A stretch of DNA of 64,000 nucleotides from Paenibacillus senegalensis JC66 (GCF_000285515.1 NZ_HE610959.1:173312-237311); one strand, 5' to 3'. Shown: positions 8,323 to 17,549, counted from the first letter of the stretch. Numbers and translations: made by a program. The notes: a model not told the origin generated them from the sequence alone.

Positions 8323-10548
8323 TTATCCCTCTCGATCAGGAAGCAGCTGCCCAAGTGCTGCCAACGGCTTTGCTGCGGCAATTTTCGGACCCCACTCAAG
8401 CAGCCATTCCCACGGAAGACTTTCACCGCCAACGATATAGGCAGGCTCTTTCCGGGGAGCATATTCCTCCCCGAGATCGGAGGCAAACCGTTTGCGATAC
8501 TCATTAATGACCATTGGAATGTAATATTCTCCGATGGCAACACCTGTCCACTGATGCTCTTTGGAATCAAAATAATTGATTTTAATTATCCGGTAGTCTT
8601 CTTCCGCTGCAGCCAGGGCTAGATCAGCAAAATGCGCTGCTGTCGCCCTGTCCTGCGGATTCGTTTCCCGCACCTCCAGGTATTGGTTGTAGGCAATACC
8701 GGCCTGGCTGACCGCTTGCATACGCGAAGCCATTAAGAACGTGGCCTGGGCGCATTCACGTTGAAATTTGGTTAAATCTCTGGACAGCATATATTCAAGC
8801 AAAGCTGCCGCTTCCTCCGCATAATATAGACACCGTTCCAGATAGAGGCGGCCTTCCTGCCCGATATATTTATTAGGCATAAAAGGAAAAGAAGGCAGCT
8901 CCGCACAAATTTGCGTTTCATGAATGCAGGGTAGCGTGCGGATAATGCGTTCATACACAGATCCCAGCTCTTTACCAAACATATGACGGGATGCAGCAGT
9001 CAAAAACTCTTCCTGATCCAAGGCGTGGCTGTTCCAGCCATATTGCGCCGTTGCTGCAAAATAAAGCTCATGCCCATACCACTCAAAGCCATAGCCATTA
9101 ATCCCCTTGCATCCTGCATTGGCCGCCCCCTGGAATTGGGCAATGTCGTTGCGCAGGTGCTGAAAGGCATAATTGCGCAATTCCTCAGGAAAAGTATCGG
9201 GCAGCAAATACGGAATTCGCCCGAGGCTTGCCGCAAATCCGCTGCCCTCACAGTTGCGGGAATAGATGCGTTCGCGGCCGAAAATGTTCACCCACTTAAT
9301 GAACTCCCGATCATCATCCTCCAGCCCCGGTGTCCAAAACAATTGAACCCGTTCGGGCAGCTGCTCCGCCCAATAAGTCAGCCGCGATACTTCCTTAACG
9401 ATAGGAGGTTCACGCAGCCAACGCACTCCGATCAATGTATCGGGATTCAGCACCTTGATATATTCCTTCAATAAATCGACAGATACTTGGTGCTTGGCTT
9501 CATTCGGAGGCAGGTGACCATAAGCTCTCTGGCAGTCCTCGCATTGGCAGAACCACTGCACTTCTTCACTTTCCTCAAACACTAGACCATTAAAGCCAAG
9601 CTCTTCTATTCTTTTCACGCTGGCAATCAGATAGTTTCTGACTTCTGGCTTGGAGGTGCATAGTGAGTCGTAGTTGTTGACATGGCCCGCCTGCTTCAGC
9701 TCTTCGGAAAGCACGGCCCGCATCTCAGGATGACGAACCGCATAGCCACCGCTGTAGGAATTAAGCCCGATATAGGCATATATATCTATGCCCCGTTCGT
9801 TAGCATAACGGATAAGGTCAGACAGAAAGGGCTCCAGCAGGTTAGGATGGGTGAATGAAACTTCCATCCACTGCCCGGTTTCCTCGTTCCAGGTTTGCAC
9901 CGGCAGTTGTTTGAGCACGGTTTCCGGATATTCGGGAAACTCAAACGGCCAGAAGCCGTACATAACCACATTCAAGGCGTTAACCTTATGGCGCAGGCAC
10001 CAGTCGATGAACTCCTTCCAGCGTTCCCCGTTCCACAACTGCATGCCGAATCCTGCTCTTGCATAGCCGGCATACCATGTCAGTGTAGGGGAAATAACCC
10101 TTTTCTCAACGTCAGGCCCATCCACGATCACTTGACCAGCCACCAGCCCGTTTGCTGCTTTGGCCGCCAGCTGAAGAAAAGTAACTACTCCGTACAGTGC
10201 GCCAATTTCTGTGAGCGCCGCTATCCGCGCCCCTTCTTCCCTCACCGTCAGCACATAGCTTTGACCAGGCACTGCAAGTCTGCTGAGCTTTTCATTCTCC
10301 TCCAGCGACAAGCCCTCGGCAGTTACAATGCGCAAGTCGGCCGCATTTTCATTGTCGTAATCAGTCCAGGCTGCATTCCAGCCGTGGGCTTTAAATTCCT
10401 GCGTGATCACCTGCTGCATGGAAAGATTAGCTGTGGCTGTGGAAAGCATCAGCTTCCACTCTGATGAGGGGAGACGGAAGCTGCCCTCATCAGGAGACGA
10501 ATATTTGAGTGCAGGAAATACTGGAGTTTGATCAGTTAAGGGGAACAT
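8323..10548 (-). CDS. large glycoside-hydrolase-like protein, GH20/GH67-like N-terminal domain
   Basis: A 741-residue cytoplasmic protein (no signal peptide). Residues about 1-130 look like the alpha/beta domain found before the barrel of hexosaminidases and alpha-glucuronidases, ending EIGALYGVVTFLQLA. A TIM-barrel-like region follows: WRHK-type segment WCLRHKVNALNVVMYGFWPFEFPEY is split over residues about 185-215, then DIYAYIGLNSYSG, GFNGLVFEESEEVQWFCQCEDCQ with a possible acidic pair near 320, and NGYGFEWYGHELYF. The C-terminal 220 residues are helical. I cannot place it in a named GH family with confidence. The start is the ATG at 10548 (AAGGAGG nine bases upstream) rather than a TTG nine bases earlier. 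It is downstream of the ABC transporter genes and so probably cleaves an imported glycoside. Confidence 0.7.
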   Translation of the reverse strand: MFPLTDQTPVFPALKYSSPDEGSFRLPSSEWKLMLSTATANLSMQQVITQEFKAHGWNAAWTDYDNENAADLRIVTAEGLSLEENEKLSRLAVPGQSYVLTVREEGARIAALTEIGALYGVVTFLQLAAKAANGLVAGQVIVDGPDVEKRVISPTLTWYAGYARAGFGMQLWNGERWKEFIDWCLRHKVNALNVVMYGFWPFEFPEYPETVLKQLPVQTWNEETGQWMEVSFTHPNLLEPFLSDLIRYANERGIDIYAYIGLNSYSGGYAVRHPEMRAVLSEELKQAGHVNNYDSLCTSKPEVRNYLIASVKRIEELGFNGLVFEESEEVQWFCQCEDCQRAYGHLPPNEAKHQVSVDLLKEYIKVLNPDTLIGVRWLREPPIVKEVSRLTYWAEQLPERVQLFWTPGLEDDDREFIKWVNIFGRERIYSRNCEGSGFAASLGRIPYLLPDTFPEELRNYAFQHLRNDIAQFQGAANAGCKGINGYGFEWYGHELYFAATAQYGWNSHALDQEEFLTAASRHMFGKELGSVYERIIRTLPCIHETQICAELPSFPFMPNKYIGQEGRLYLERCLYYAEEAAALLEYMLSRDLTKFQRECAQATFLMASRMQAVSQAGIAYNQYLEVRETNPQDRATAAHFADLALAAAEEDYRIIKINYFDSKEHQWTGVAIGEYYIPMVINEYRKRFASDLGEEYAPRKEPAYIVGGESLPWEWLLEWGPKIAAAKPLAALGQLLPDREG

Positions 10549-10586
10549 CTTCCTCAACCTCCTTCTGGAGTGATGTAGTTATGGCA

Positions 10587-11555
10587 TTATTCATGAAGAA
10601 AATCGCTTACATTATCTATTGTGATCGGCACGTAATCAACCAGCTCTTCATTTTCAAATGTTTCGCCCTCGATGAGGCCTACAGCAACCTCAACCGCACG
10701 CTTGCCTTCCTCTGTAACGTTATCCAGCACCGTAGCGTAAAGCCGTCCGTCCCTGACAGCCCTTAGCGCATCCGGTATTCCATCAATACCCACAATAATA
10801 ATGTCTTTGCCAACCGCTTCTACCGCTTGCAGGGCACCCATGGCCATCTCATCATTTTGTGCAGCTATAGCGTCGATATCAGGAAAACGCTGCAGCCAGT
10901 CTTCAGTAATGCGCATAGCTTCATCCCGGTTCCAGTTCGCGGTTTGCTGGGTCAAAAGCTTAATGTCCGGATACTTGTCGAACAAAGCCTCCTGCAAGCC
11001 TTCCCCCCTGGTAATCTCTGCAGAATGCCCGATTTGTCCCTGCAGAAGGGCAACGTTTCCTTTTCCGCCCAAAGCCTCGGCCAGAATTTCGCCCATAAAT
11101 ATTCCGGACTGCTTCGGATCGGTGCCAACAAACACATCATAGTTGTCGTTCTGTGTAAACGTTATCACTTCTACCAGCGGGATCCCTGCCGCTTTCACGC
11201 TGTCCACTGCAGGACCGGAGCCAACGAAATCAACCGAGTTCAAAATGACGGCATCTACATTTTGCGAAACCAAATTATCTACTTGACTGAGCTGAGTTTC
11301 AATTTGGTCCTGGCTATCCATAATAATCAAATCGACATTCACCGTTTCTGCCTGTTCCTGCATAGCTTCCACTAAGGCCTTAATAAATTCATGAGACAGC
11401 CCTTGCGTGGCAACTCCGATGCGGTACTTCCCATCCTCATCCCCTCCGCTTCCTCCTTGCTGGCCTTCGCTAGTACAGGCTGTCAACGCTATGGTTAATG
11501 ACATGACCAGGCTGATAAACCAGCTGCGAGAACTAAAACGCTGTTTGCTTATCAT
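10587..11555 (-). CDS. sugar ABC transporter substrate-binding lipoprotein (RbsB-like)
   Basis: A 322-residue periplasmic-binding-protein-like lipoprotein of the ribose/galactose (CUT2) class. The signal peptide ends in the lipobox LTAC with the lipidated cysteine at about residue 27, then a Gly/Ser/Asp linker. The body carries YRIGVATQGLSHEFIKALVEAM, DQIETQLSQVDNLVSQNVDAVI, and IAAQNDEMAMGALQAVE, which are the recognisable type I binding-protein segments. ATG at 11555 follows GGGAGGC. It is the third transporter gene after the ATPase and permease, 30 bases past the permease. It is expected to be anchored outside the membrane and to deliver a monosaccharide or small glycoside. Confidence 0.92.
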   Translation of the reverse strand: MISKQRFSSRSWFISLVMSLTIALTACTSEGQQGGSGGDEDGKYRIGVATQGLSHEFIKALVEAMQEQAETVNVDLIIMDSQDQIETQLSQVDNLVSQNVDAVILNSVDFVGSGPAVDSVKAAGIPLVEVITFTQNDNYDVFVGTDPKQSGIFMGEILAEALGGKGNVALLQGQIGHSAEITRGEGLQEALFDKYPDIKLLTQQTANWNRDEAMRITEDWLQRFPDIDAIAAQNDEMAMGALQAVEAVGKDIIIVGIDGIPDALRAVRDGRLYATVLDNVTEEGKRAVEVAVGLIEGETFENEELVDYVPITIDNVSDFLHE

Positions 11556-11584
11556 TCTTCTTGCCTCCCTTTTTAGTGATCTTG

Positions 11585-12571
11585 CTATTTTTTTGCTCTC
11601 TGATCCAGAATGACCGCTCCTGCTATAATCACCCCTTTAATGATTTGCTGGTAATAAGATGACACATCTAATAGGTTAAGCCCGTTATTGATGATGCCGA
11701 TAATCAGAACCCCGACAATGGTTCCGGTTAATGTACCTACACCACCGAACAGGCTGGTACCTCCGATGACGACAGCGGCTATGGCGTCGAGCTCATACCC
11801 CATACCGCTGTTGGGCTGTCCCGAGCTGATCCGTGAGGCCAGCAAAATTCCAGCAAGACCGGCCAATAAGCCATTCAAAATGTAAACCGTTATTTTAGCC
11901 CGCGGCACATTTACCCCGGAAATCTTGGCTGCGTTTTCGTTGCCGCCAATCGCATACACATAACGGCCGAATTTGGTCTTCGTTAAAATGATTCCAAATA
12001 TTATGCATACGCTTACAAAAATCACAACCGGGGTAGGTACAGGCCCGATATATCCCTGGCCCAAAAAGAGGAACGGCTTCGAGTCTATGCCGATCGGGCG
12101 GCCGTTTGTATAAATCAATGCCAGCCCGCGGGCGATCGTCATCATGGCCAGCGTCGCCACGAACGGCGCTACGTTCAGCTTGGCGGTCAATGTCCCGCTC
12201 ACTCCAGATAATGCTCCTGAGGCCAGCATGCCAAGGACAATAGCGAGCAGTACCATATCCGGATTATTCTGCAATACGCTGGCGGCTATAACGGCGGACA
12301 CCGCCATTAACGAGCCGATGGACAGATCAATACCGCCCGTCAGAATAATGAAGGTCATCCCGACTGCCAATATCCCGATGATCGAGACTTGTCGCAGCAC
12401 GTTCATGATATTGTTCCAGGTCAAGAATGCATCAGATATTGAGCTTAAAATTAAAACCATAAGGAGCAAGATAATAATAATTCCATATCTTCGCATCAAG
12501 TCGGATGAGTGTTTTTTGCGCCACGCGTGAAATGAGCCTTTTGCACCCACTTCTGAACTAACTTTTGACAA
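11585..12571 (-). CDS. sugar ABC transporter permease (RbsC-like)
   Basis: A 328-residue integral membrane protein of the CUT2 permease family with about ten hydrophobic segments. Typical motifs are GMTFIILTGGIDLSIGSLMAVS and GGTSLFGGVGTLTGTIVG near the C-terminus, each shown here in part. The start is a TTG at 12571 preceded by GGAGGGG with a six-base gap; it overlaps the end of the ATPase gene by 14 bases, so translation is probably coupled. It would form the homodimeric channel with the ATPase at 12558-14066. Confidence 0.92.
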   Translation of the reverse strand: MSKVSSEVGAKGSFHAWRKKHSSDLMRRYGIIIILLLMVLILSSISDAFLTWNNIMNVLRQVSIIGILAVGMTFIILTGGIDLSIGSLMAVSAVIAASVLQNNPDMVLLAIVLGMLASGALSGVSGTLTAKLNVAPFVATLAMMTIARGLALIYTNGRPIGIDSKPFLFLGQGYIGPVPTPVVIFVSVCIIFGIILTKTKFGRYVYAIGGNENAAKISGVNVPRAKITVYILNGLLAGLAGILLASRISSGQPNSGMGYELDAIAAVVIGGTSLFGGVGTLTGTIVGVLIIGIINNGLNLLDVSSYYQQIIKGVIIAGAVILDQRAKK

Positions 12572-14066
12572 TGATTTCCCCTCCTAGCGCACATTCCAGT
12601 ATTTCTTCTTGAGTGACCTGGTCCCTATGAAATTCACCTCTGATTTCCCCTTCGCCCATAACCAAAATCCGGTCACTCATGCCCATAATTTCCGGCAGCT
12701 CCGAGGAAACCATAACAATACACATTCCTTCCTTAGCAAATTCGGAGATTAAACGATAGATCTCTGCTTTCGCCTTTACGTCAATTCCTCTTGTCGGTTC
12801 ATCCAGAATAAGCACCTTCGGCCGGCTAACCAGCCATTTTGCCAACACCACCTTCTGTTGGTTTCCTCCGCTCAGATAGGAAACCTCCTGCCCCAGCCCG
12901 CTGGCTTTTATTGAGATATCCTTCATCATTTTTTCGCATAACCTTTTCTCCTCCTCTGACCGGATAAACCCGGCTCTTGAAATGAAAGAAAGGTTCGACA
13001 GGGAAATATTTTCTTTGATCGAACGGTTAAGCATAAGTCCCTGTTCCTTGCGGTCCTCGGTTACCATGGCCAATCCATATCGGATCGCATCCATCGGATG
13101 ACGAATCCGGGCTTTAACTCCATCGATCCAAATTTCTCCTTCATCCGGCCGATCCAAACCAAAAATCGCTCTCATTACTTCACTTCGTCCGGCACCCATT
13201 AGTCCTGCGATCCCAACAATTTCTCCTTGCTTGACATGAAAATGAATGTTGCGGAAGTATCCTTTGCGGCCGAGTCCTTTTACTTCCAGAACAGGTTCAC
13301 CGATCACGGCTTCAGCCTTGGGAAAAATACTGGTAAGCGGTCTGCCGACCATCATCGTGATCAAACTGTCTTTGTCTAAATCTTCAATTGCTTTTGTTCC
13401 GATATACTCCCCATCTCTGAGCACCGTTACGCGATCGCACAAAGCAAAAATTTCTTCCATCCGGTGCGAAATATAGATGACCGGTACACCTTCTGCTTTA
13501 ATTCTCTTAATAACTTGAAATAAGGTTTGCACCTCCTCATCCGACAGCGCGGAAGTAGGTTCATCCATAATGATCAGCCTCGCATTGTAAGAAAGCGCTT
13601 TAACAATTTCCAGCATTTGCTTTTGCGCAACATTTAACTGCTTGACCTTGTCATCTGGTTTTAAACCCAAGTTATACTCTTCAAGTAGGCGTTCCGTTTC
13701 CTTGTATAGTTTTTTGCGTTGGATGAATGGCAGATACGCGTAGCGGCTTTCTCTGCCCAAAAACAAATTTTCCGCCACGGTCATCTCCGGGAGGGGATTG
13801 AGCTCTTGGTGAATCATCGCAATCCCCATGTCCAAGGCTTCTTTCGGGCTGTTAATGGCCACCTGCTTGCCTTCAAAATAAATTTCTCCATGATCGGGTT
13901 TGACCAGCCCATTCAAAATTTTCATCAAGGTGGATTTGCCTGCGCCATTCTCACCCATTAGCGCATGTACTTCGCCGCGGTTTATCGACAGTCGAACTGA
14001 AGAAAGCGCTTTAACTCCAAAGTAAGCTTTACTGATCTCCTTCATCTCTAGTAAAGACCCGCTCAT
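12558..14066 (-). CDS. sugar ABC transporter ATPase, two nucleotide-binding domains (RbsA-like)
   Basis: A 502-residue CUT2 ATPase with two fused ABC modules. The first has Walker A GENGAGKSTLMK near residue 38 and Walker B LIIMDEPTSALSD, but a degenerate signature (LNVAQKQMLEIVKA). The second has the usual altered Walker A GLMGAGRSEVMR, a full signature YLSGGNQQKVVLAKWL and Walker B VLILDEPTRGID. This asymmetry is normal for RbsA-type proteins. ATG at 14066 has AAGGAGGGG. It is the first gene after the GntR regulator, 137 bases downstream of it. Confidence 0.95.
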   Translation of the reverse strand: MSGSLLEMKEISKAYFGVKALSSVRLSINRGEVHALMGENGAGKSTLMKILNGLVKPDHGEIYFEGKQVAINSPKEALDMGIAMIHQELNPLPEMTVAENLFLGRESRYAYLPFIQRKKLYKETERLLEEYNLGLKPDDKVKQLNVAQKQMLEIVKALSYNARLIIMDEPTSALSDEEVQTLFQVIKRIKAEGVPVIYISHRMEEIFALCDRVTVLRDGEYIGTKAIEDLDKDSLITMMVGRPLTSIFPKAEAVIGEPVLEVKGLGRKGYFRNIHFHVKQGEIVGIAGLMGAGRSEVMRAIFGLDRPDEGEIWIDGVKARIRHPMDAIRYGLAMVTEDRKEQGLMLNRSIKENISLSNLSFISRAGFIRSEEEKRLCEKMMKDISIKASGLGQEVSYLSGGNQQKVVLAKWLVSRPKVLILDEPTRGIDVKAKAEIYRLISEFAKEGMCIVMVSSELPEIMGMSDRILVMGEGEIRGEFHRDQVTQEEILECALGGEIIVKS

Positions 14067-14202
14067 GTCTACCCCTCCTTATTACCATCCGGGAACGGAA
14101 TGTCAGCGAGGACAATCCACCCGGCTGGCAGTGCTGATCTTACTGAATAGTGTGACTAAACAAGACGACCATTACAGCTGATTGGCTAAGCAAACGGCAA
14201 AC

Positions 14203-14901
14203 TCAAAACCATGCCTGCTCATCATGCTCGATGACCCCCTCCTGAATTTGCACATATTCACTATAGGAACGATAGATATGCTTTCTCATTGTTTTCTCGG
14301 CAAATTCAGGATCGCGTGAAGCCAAAGCGTCTATTAATTCCTGATGCTGCTCCACCTCTTTGCGCTTGGTGGATTCTTTGCCAAGAATTCGGTTGACCAT
14401 AGAAATTTGAAAGGAGATAGAATCATAAGTCTCGTTAAGACGGGAATGGTTAGACAATTTCATAATTGTTTGATGAATATGAAGCGATTCTTTCAATAGC
14501 GAGCCAACGGAATCGTCCTTTTCCTTCTGCTTCATGTCTTCATAAAACTGCTTTAAGCTTTCAATATCCTGCTCGGATGCATTAAAGGTGGCCAAGCGAA
14601 TAGCCATGCCCTCAGTTACCGCCCGCAGAGAATAAATCTCGTACACATCCTTTAAATCAAAAGTCCTTACCATCGGACCCTTGTTAGGCACAACAATAAG
14701 AATGCCTTCACCGCACAGCTGGCGAATAGCTTCCCGAACCGGCGTCTGACTGATTCCGAGCTCCTTGGCCACCCGGGTCTCCACAATACGGTCCCCCATA
14801 TTCAGCTCTCCATCCAGAATCAACTGCTTTATATGCTCCACCAAATCCTGGCTAATACTTTGCTTATCCATAAAAAATTGCTTGTTTTTCATAATGCTCA
14901 T
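14203..14901 (-). CDS. GntR family regulator with FCD ligand domain
   Basis: A FadR-type transcription factor. The winged helix-turn-helix lies in the N-terminal 80 residues (LVEHIKQLILDGELNMGDRIVE, then ELGISQTPVREAIRQLCGEG, shown in part). An all-helical FCD domain follows with the metal-binding type segments LRAVTEGMAIRLA and HIHQTIMKLSNHSRL. It is the first gene of the leftward catabolic set and is probably its local regulator, responding to a pathway organic acid. The start is uncertain: the ATG at 14901 (MSIMKNKQ) has GGTGAG upstream; a TTG at 14928 or an ATG at 14892 are alternatives. A promoter overlapping an AT-rich palindrome precedes it. Confidence 0.88.
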   Translation of the reverse strand: MSIMKNKQFFMDKQSISQDLVEHIKQLILDGELNMGDRIVETRVAKELGISQTPVREAIRQLCGEGILIVVPNKGPMVRTFDLKDVYEIYSLRAVTEGMAIRLATFNASEQDIESLKQFYEDMKQKEKDDSVGSLLKESLHIHQTIMKLSNHSRLNETYDSISFQISMVNRILGKESTKRKEVEQHQELIDALASRDPEFAEKTMRKHIYRSYSEYVQIQEGVIEHDEQAWF

Positions 14902-14991
14902 CGTTCTGCTCACCTGTCCTTTCTCCAAAATCAGTAAAGACTGACCGGTTATATCTCACCTTTCATTATGTATAATATTTAATATATTATG

Positions 14992-15021
14992 GATTATATA
15001 TAATCTATAATATATAATCAA
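14992..15021 (-). promoter_or_regulatory. promoter and overlapping operator palindrome for the GntR-led operon
   Basis: On the minus strand a TTGATT box (15021-15016) is followed after exactly 17 bases by a perfect TATAAT (14998-14993). The -10 box is embedded in a 14-bp perfect palindrome GATTATATATAATC (14992-15005). The surrounding 70 bases are almost purely A+T. A palindrome covering the -10 box in front of a GntR-family gene fits autorepression, and release by the pathway inducer is inferred. Confidence 0.6.
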
Positions 15022-15073
15022 CAAGTTTTTTATATTTTTCATCATCCCTATCTTTCAAAGCGCCTTGACAAGC

Positions 15074-15121
15074 AAAAAAGCCGCCAGGACAAGAGAAGTC
15101 ACCTTCTCATGTCCTGACAGC
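15074..15121 (-). terminator. terminator after the second Gfo/Idh gene
   Basis: On the minus strand GTCAGGACA-GAGAAG pairs with CTTCTC-TGTCCTGGC around a short loop, and six T follow. It is 46 bases past the stop at 15167 and separates that gene from the GntR-led operon. Confidence 0.82.
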
Positions 15122-15166
15122 TTGCTATCCATCAGGTTATCATTAAGTTCTTAACGTACGGCCAAA

Positions 15167-16243
15167 TTAAAATGTATGGTTGGAGAATTTCGGATTCTGC
15201 TTGAAGCTTTCCTCCATGACAGCAACTTGGGTGCGCACTTCTTCCGGGGTAATCTCCAATGGTGCTCCTTCTGCAATGGCAGCATAGAGCATTTTATAAT
15301 ATTTTTCTCCCATCTGATCAAAGAAGCTTCCCTTATCCTGATCCAGCTCCCAGCTATCCTCATACCACTTGAGCTCTTCACTGCAATAGGTCGGTGTGCC
15401 ATCTTCCTTGCTCAGAGGAGCGTCACTGACTTCATGCTGAGGAGCTTCCTCCGGCTTGAAATACTTCCACTCGAGTTGGGTCAGTGTTCCTTTAATGCCC
15501 CCATTGGTTCCTTGGATATTGTAATAGCCCTCAGGGTACACACAACAGGAGGAAATTTCCACATCTACGGTAGGTCTGCCATTTCCATGAAGAATCAGCT
15601 TTACATAATCTTCCGCATCCCCAAACGAATTGGCGTTGTCCATAATACAGGTTACATTCGGCATAATTCCGCTTCCGTAAAATTGCAGCGCCTGGTCTAC
15701 AGGATGGGGTCCCGTATTCAACAAGTTGCCTCCGTTCTTGGATTGCAGGGTTTGCCAATCCCAGCGGCGGGCAAAGTTATTGTATGAAATGTTCGCCTGC
15801 ACTACCCGGCCGATGATCCCGGAATCGATAATCTCGCGGATTTTTTCAAACACGGGAGAATAGCGGGATTGCTGGTAAACCGCTAACAATTTGCCTGATT
15901 TCTTGGAGGCCTCGATCAAATTGTCGACATCGCTCACTCTTCTCGCCAATGGCTTTTCGCACAGAACATGAAAGCCATTCTCCAGAATTTCCAGCGAAAC
16001 TGGAACGTGCATATGGCTTGGCGTCGCGTTTACGATTAAATCCAAATCCTTTCTAGCAAACATTTCCCGGTAATCTGCGAAAGCCTCGCAGCCGAAATCA
16101 GCGATTGCTTTAGCTCTCCTTTCTTCCATTGGATCACTAACAGCGGCGATTTCATACAATTCAGGAAGTTTAGACACAAAATGAGCATGGATATTGCGAC
16201 CACTTCGACCTTGACCGATAATTCCAACCTTCAGACGTTTCAT
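15167..16243 (-). CDS. Gfo/Idh/MocA family oxidoreductase, second copy
   Basis: A 358-residue NAD(P)-dependent oxidoreductase, clearly different from the one at 2714. The Rossmann start is LKVGIIGQGRSGRNIHAHF, the EKP motif is in HVLCEKPLARRV near residue 95, and GPHPVDQALQFYG near 178 supplies the conserved histidine-aspartate region. The C-terminal domain is the usual mixed sheet. ATG at 16243 has GAAGGAAGG upstream. It has its own terminator and probably its own promoter, and lies between the GntR operon and an AraC gene. Relatives oxidise inositols, glucosides or 3-keto sugars; no exact substrate can be given. Confidence 0.88.
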   Translation of the reverse strand: MKRLKVGIIGQGRSGRNIHAHFVSKLPELYEIAAVSDPMEERRAKAIADFGCEAFADYREMFARKDLDLIVNATPSHMHVPVSLEILENGFHVLCEKPLARRVSDVDNLIEASKKSGKLLAVYQQSRYSPVFEKIREIIDSGIIGRVVQANISYNNFARRWDWQTLQSKNGGNLLNTGPHPVDQALQFYGSGIMPNVTCIMDNANSFGDAEDYVKLILHGNGRPTVDVEISSCCVYPEGYYNIQGTNGGIKGTLTQLEWKYFKPEEAPQHEVSDAPLSKEDGTPTYCSEELKWYEDSWELDQDKGSFFDQMGEKYYKMLYAAIAEGAPLEITPEEVRTQVAVMEESFKQNPKFSNHTF

Positions 16244-16274
16244 GATAAACCTTCCTTCGCGTTAGAGTTAGTTT

Positions 16275-16303
16275 ATATAAATCTCTAATGTTTACCTTAT
16301 CAA
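16275..16303 (-). promoter_or_regulatory. possible promoter of the second Gfo/Idh gene
   Basis: On the minus strand TTGATA (16303-16298) and TTATAT (16280-16275) are separated by 17 bases, ending 32 bases before the start codon at 16243. The boxes match the vegetative consensus only partly. Confidence 0.4.
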
Positions 16304-16361
16304 CCTCAAAGCTAAATGACAAGACTGATTTCGCCATCTTCATTAATAGACGATTAAAAGA

Positions 16362-17234
16362 CTACCATCCGCCTGCATCAAACTGGCAATCATATGCCGG
16401 ATCAGCTGTTAATTCCCTGTATTGGGTAGGCGAGCTGCCATACCACTTGCGAAATTGCTTGGAAAAATACAGCGCATCGGAAAAGCCTACAGATGAGGCT
16501 ACCTGTTCGATGGTTAATGGCTCTTTCAGCAAAATACGGGCTCTTTCCATCCGGATTTTCAGCAAATAATGAGAAGGTGATTTGCCTGTGTATTGTTTGA
16601 ATATTTTGGATAAATAGGATCGATGGTAGCCTAGCGCTTTAGCCATCATATCAATCGTGATCGGCTGGGAATACTGCAGGCTTAGCCAACGGATCGCCTG
16701 GTCGACTTGAATCTCCAGCGGATCTTTACGGCTCTGGCCAACCGGAAATACTCGGTGGTTACGGGCATACTCTGCCAGAATGAGCTTGAAAAATGCCTCC
16801 GCCTGCCAGCTGCAGCCGCTTTCTCCTTCGCGCAAGGCCTTCTCCGCCCTGCGAAACCACACTGGCATGCTAGACTGATGTCCTGCTCCTATCGGACGTA
16901 CAGGTGAGAGCTGAATCTGGCTTAGCATTTGATCGACCTTGCTCCCTTTAAAGCCTATCCAGCGATAAGCCCAGGGCTCCTGTTCATCGGATACGTAACT
17001 GACTAATTCTCCGGGAAAAATGACAAATGAGCTTCCAGGAGTCAATACATATTCGGTCCCCCTGCAGCGAAAAACTCCCTTGCCTGACTGAATGTAATGA
17101 ATCAAATAGTAGTCCAGCACCTGCGGCCCTACCTTGTGAAGCGGCGGGGTCTGCGCATTTCCGGCAAAAAGCACAGTCACCTCTCCTGCTTCTGGATATG
17201 GATTAACAGCGACTTCGTGAGTAGACGGTTGCAT
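16362..17234 (-). CDS. AraC family transcriptional regulator
   Basis: A 290-residue regulator with an N-terminal cupin sensor domain and a C-terminal double helix-turn-helix. The cupin half shows LDYYLIHYIQSGKGVFRCRG split across residues 40-60 and the LTPGSSFVIFPGELVSY segment. The DNA-binding half shows AKALGYHRSYLSKIFKQYTG and the signature VASSVGFSDALYFSKQFRKWYG (in part). ATG at 17234 has GGAGAG upstream. It diverges from the GH4 gene and lies upstream of the second Gfo/Idh gene on the same strand, so it probably controls one or both in response to a sugar. Confidence 0.9.
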   Translation of the reverse strand: MQPSTHEVAVNPYPEAGEVTVLFAGNAQTPPLHKVGPQVLDYYLIHYIQSGKGVFRCRGTEYVLTPGSSFVIFPGELVSYVSDEQEPWAYRWIGFKGSKVDQMLSQIQLSPVRPIGAGHQSSMPVWFRRAEKALREGESGCSWQAEAFFKLILAEYARNHRVFPVGQSRKDPLEIQVDQAIRWLSLQYSQPITIDMMAKALGYHRSYLSKIFKQYTGKSPSHYLLKIRMERARILLKEPLTIEQVASSVGFSDALYFSKQFRKWYGSSPTQYRELTADPAYDCQFDAGGW

Positions 17235-17549
17235 GCTGCAATTCTCTCCATTCTTTATGTGGCTGATGCTTGATACAAAAGGATATACATGTTTACCTTA
17301 CCACATCGAGGCAACATTTCTCCATATAAAAGTCATATGACTCCATATGCTTTCTTTTGCCAATTCAGTATAGTAAAACTACAGGTTAGCTTAATCTATC
17401 AATGCCGGCATTTGCATAAATCCTTTGAGATGTTTATCCAACGAGAGATAGCTCAAGCTTTTTTATGTCTAGATCTTGTTGCTGCCTGTTGGAACCGGAT
17501 TATGCATAATGCCCATGCACAACGCTAAAAACACGAGGAGGAACACTTT
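17235..17549. other. divergent intergenic region between araC-type and GH4 genes
   Basis: These 315 bases separate two divergent genes and must hold both promoters and any AraC operator. I see AT-rich stretches and TATAAA-like hexamers, but no pair of boxes with convincing spacing, and no clear direct repeats of an AraC site. Confidence 0.4.

Noticed and set aside
13580-14020. cre-like GAAAGCGCTTT sites inside the transporter ATPase gene
   Set aside because: They encode the common Lys-Ala-Leu run and lie well inside the coding sequence, so there is no sign of regulation.
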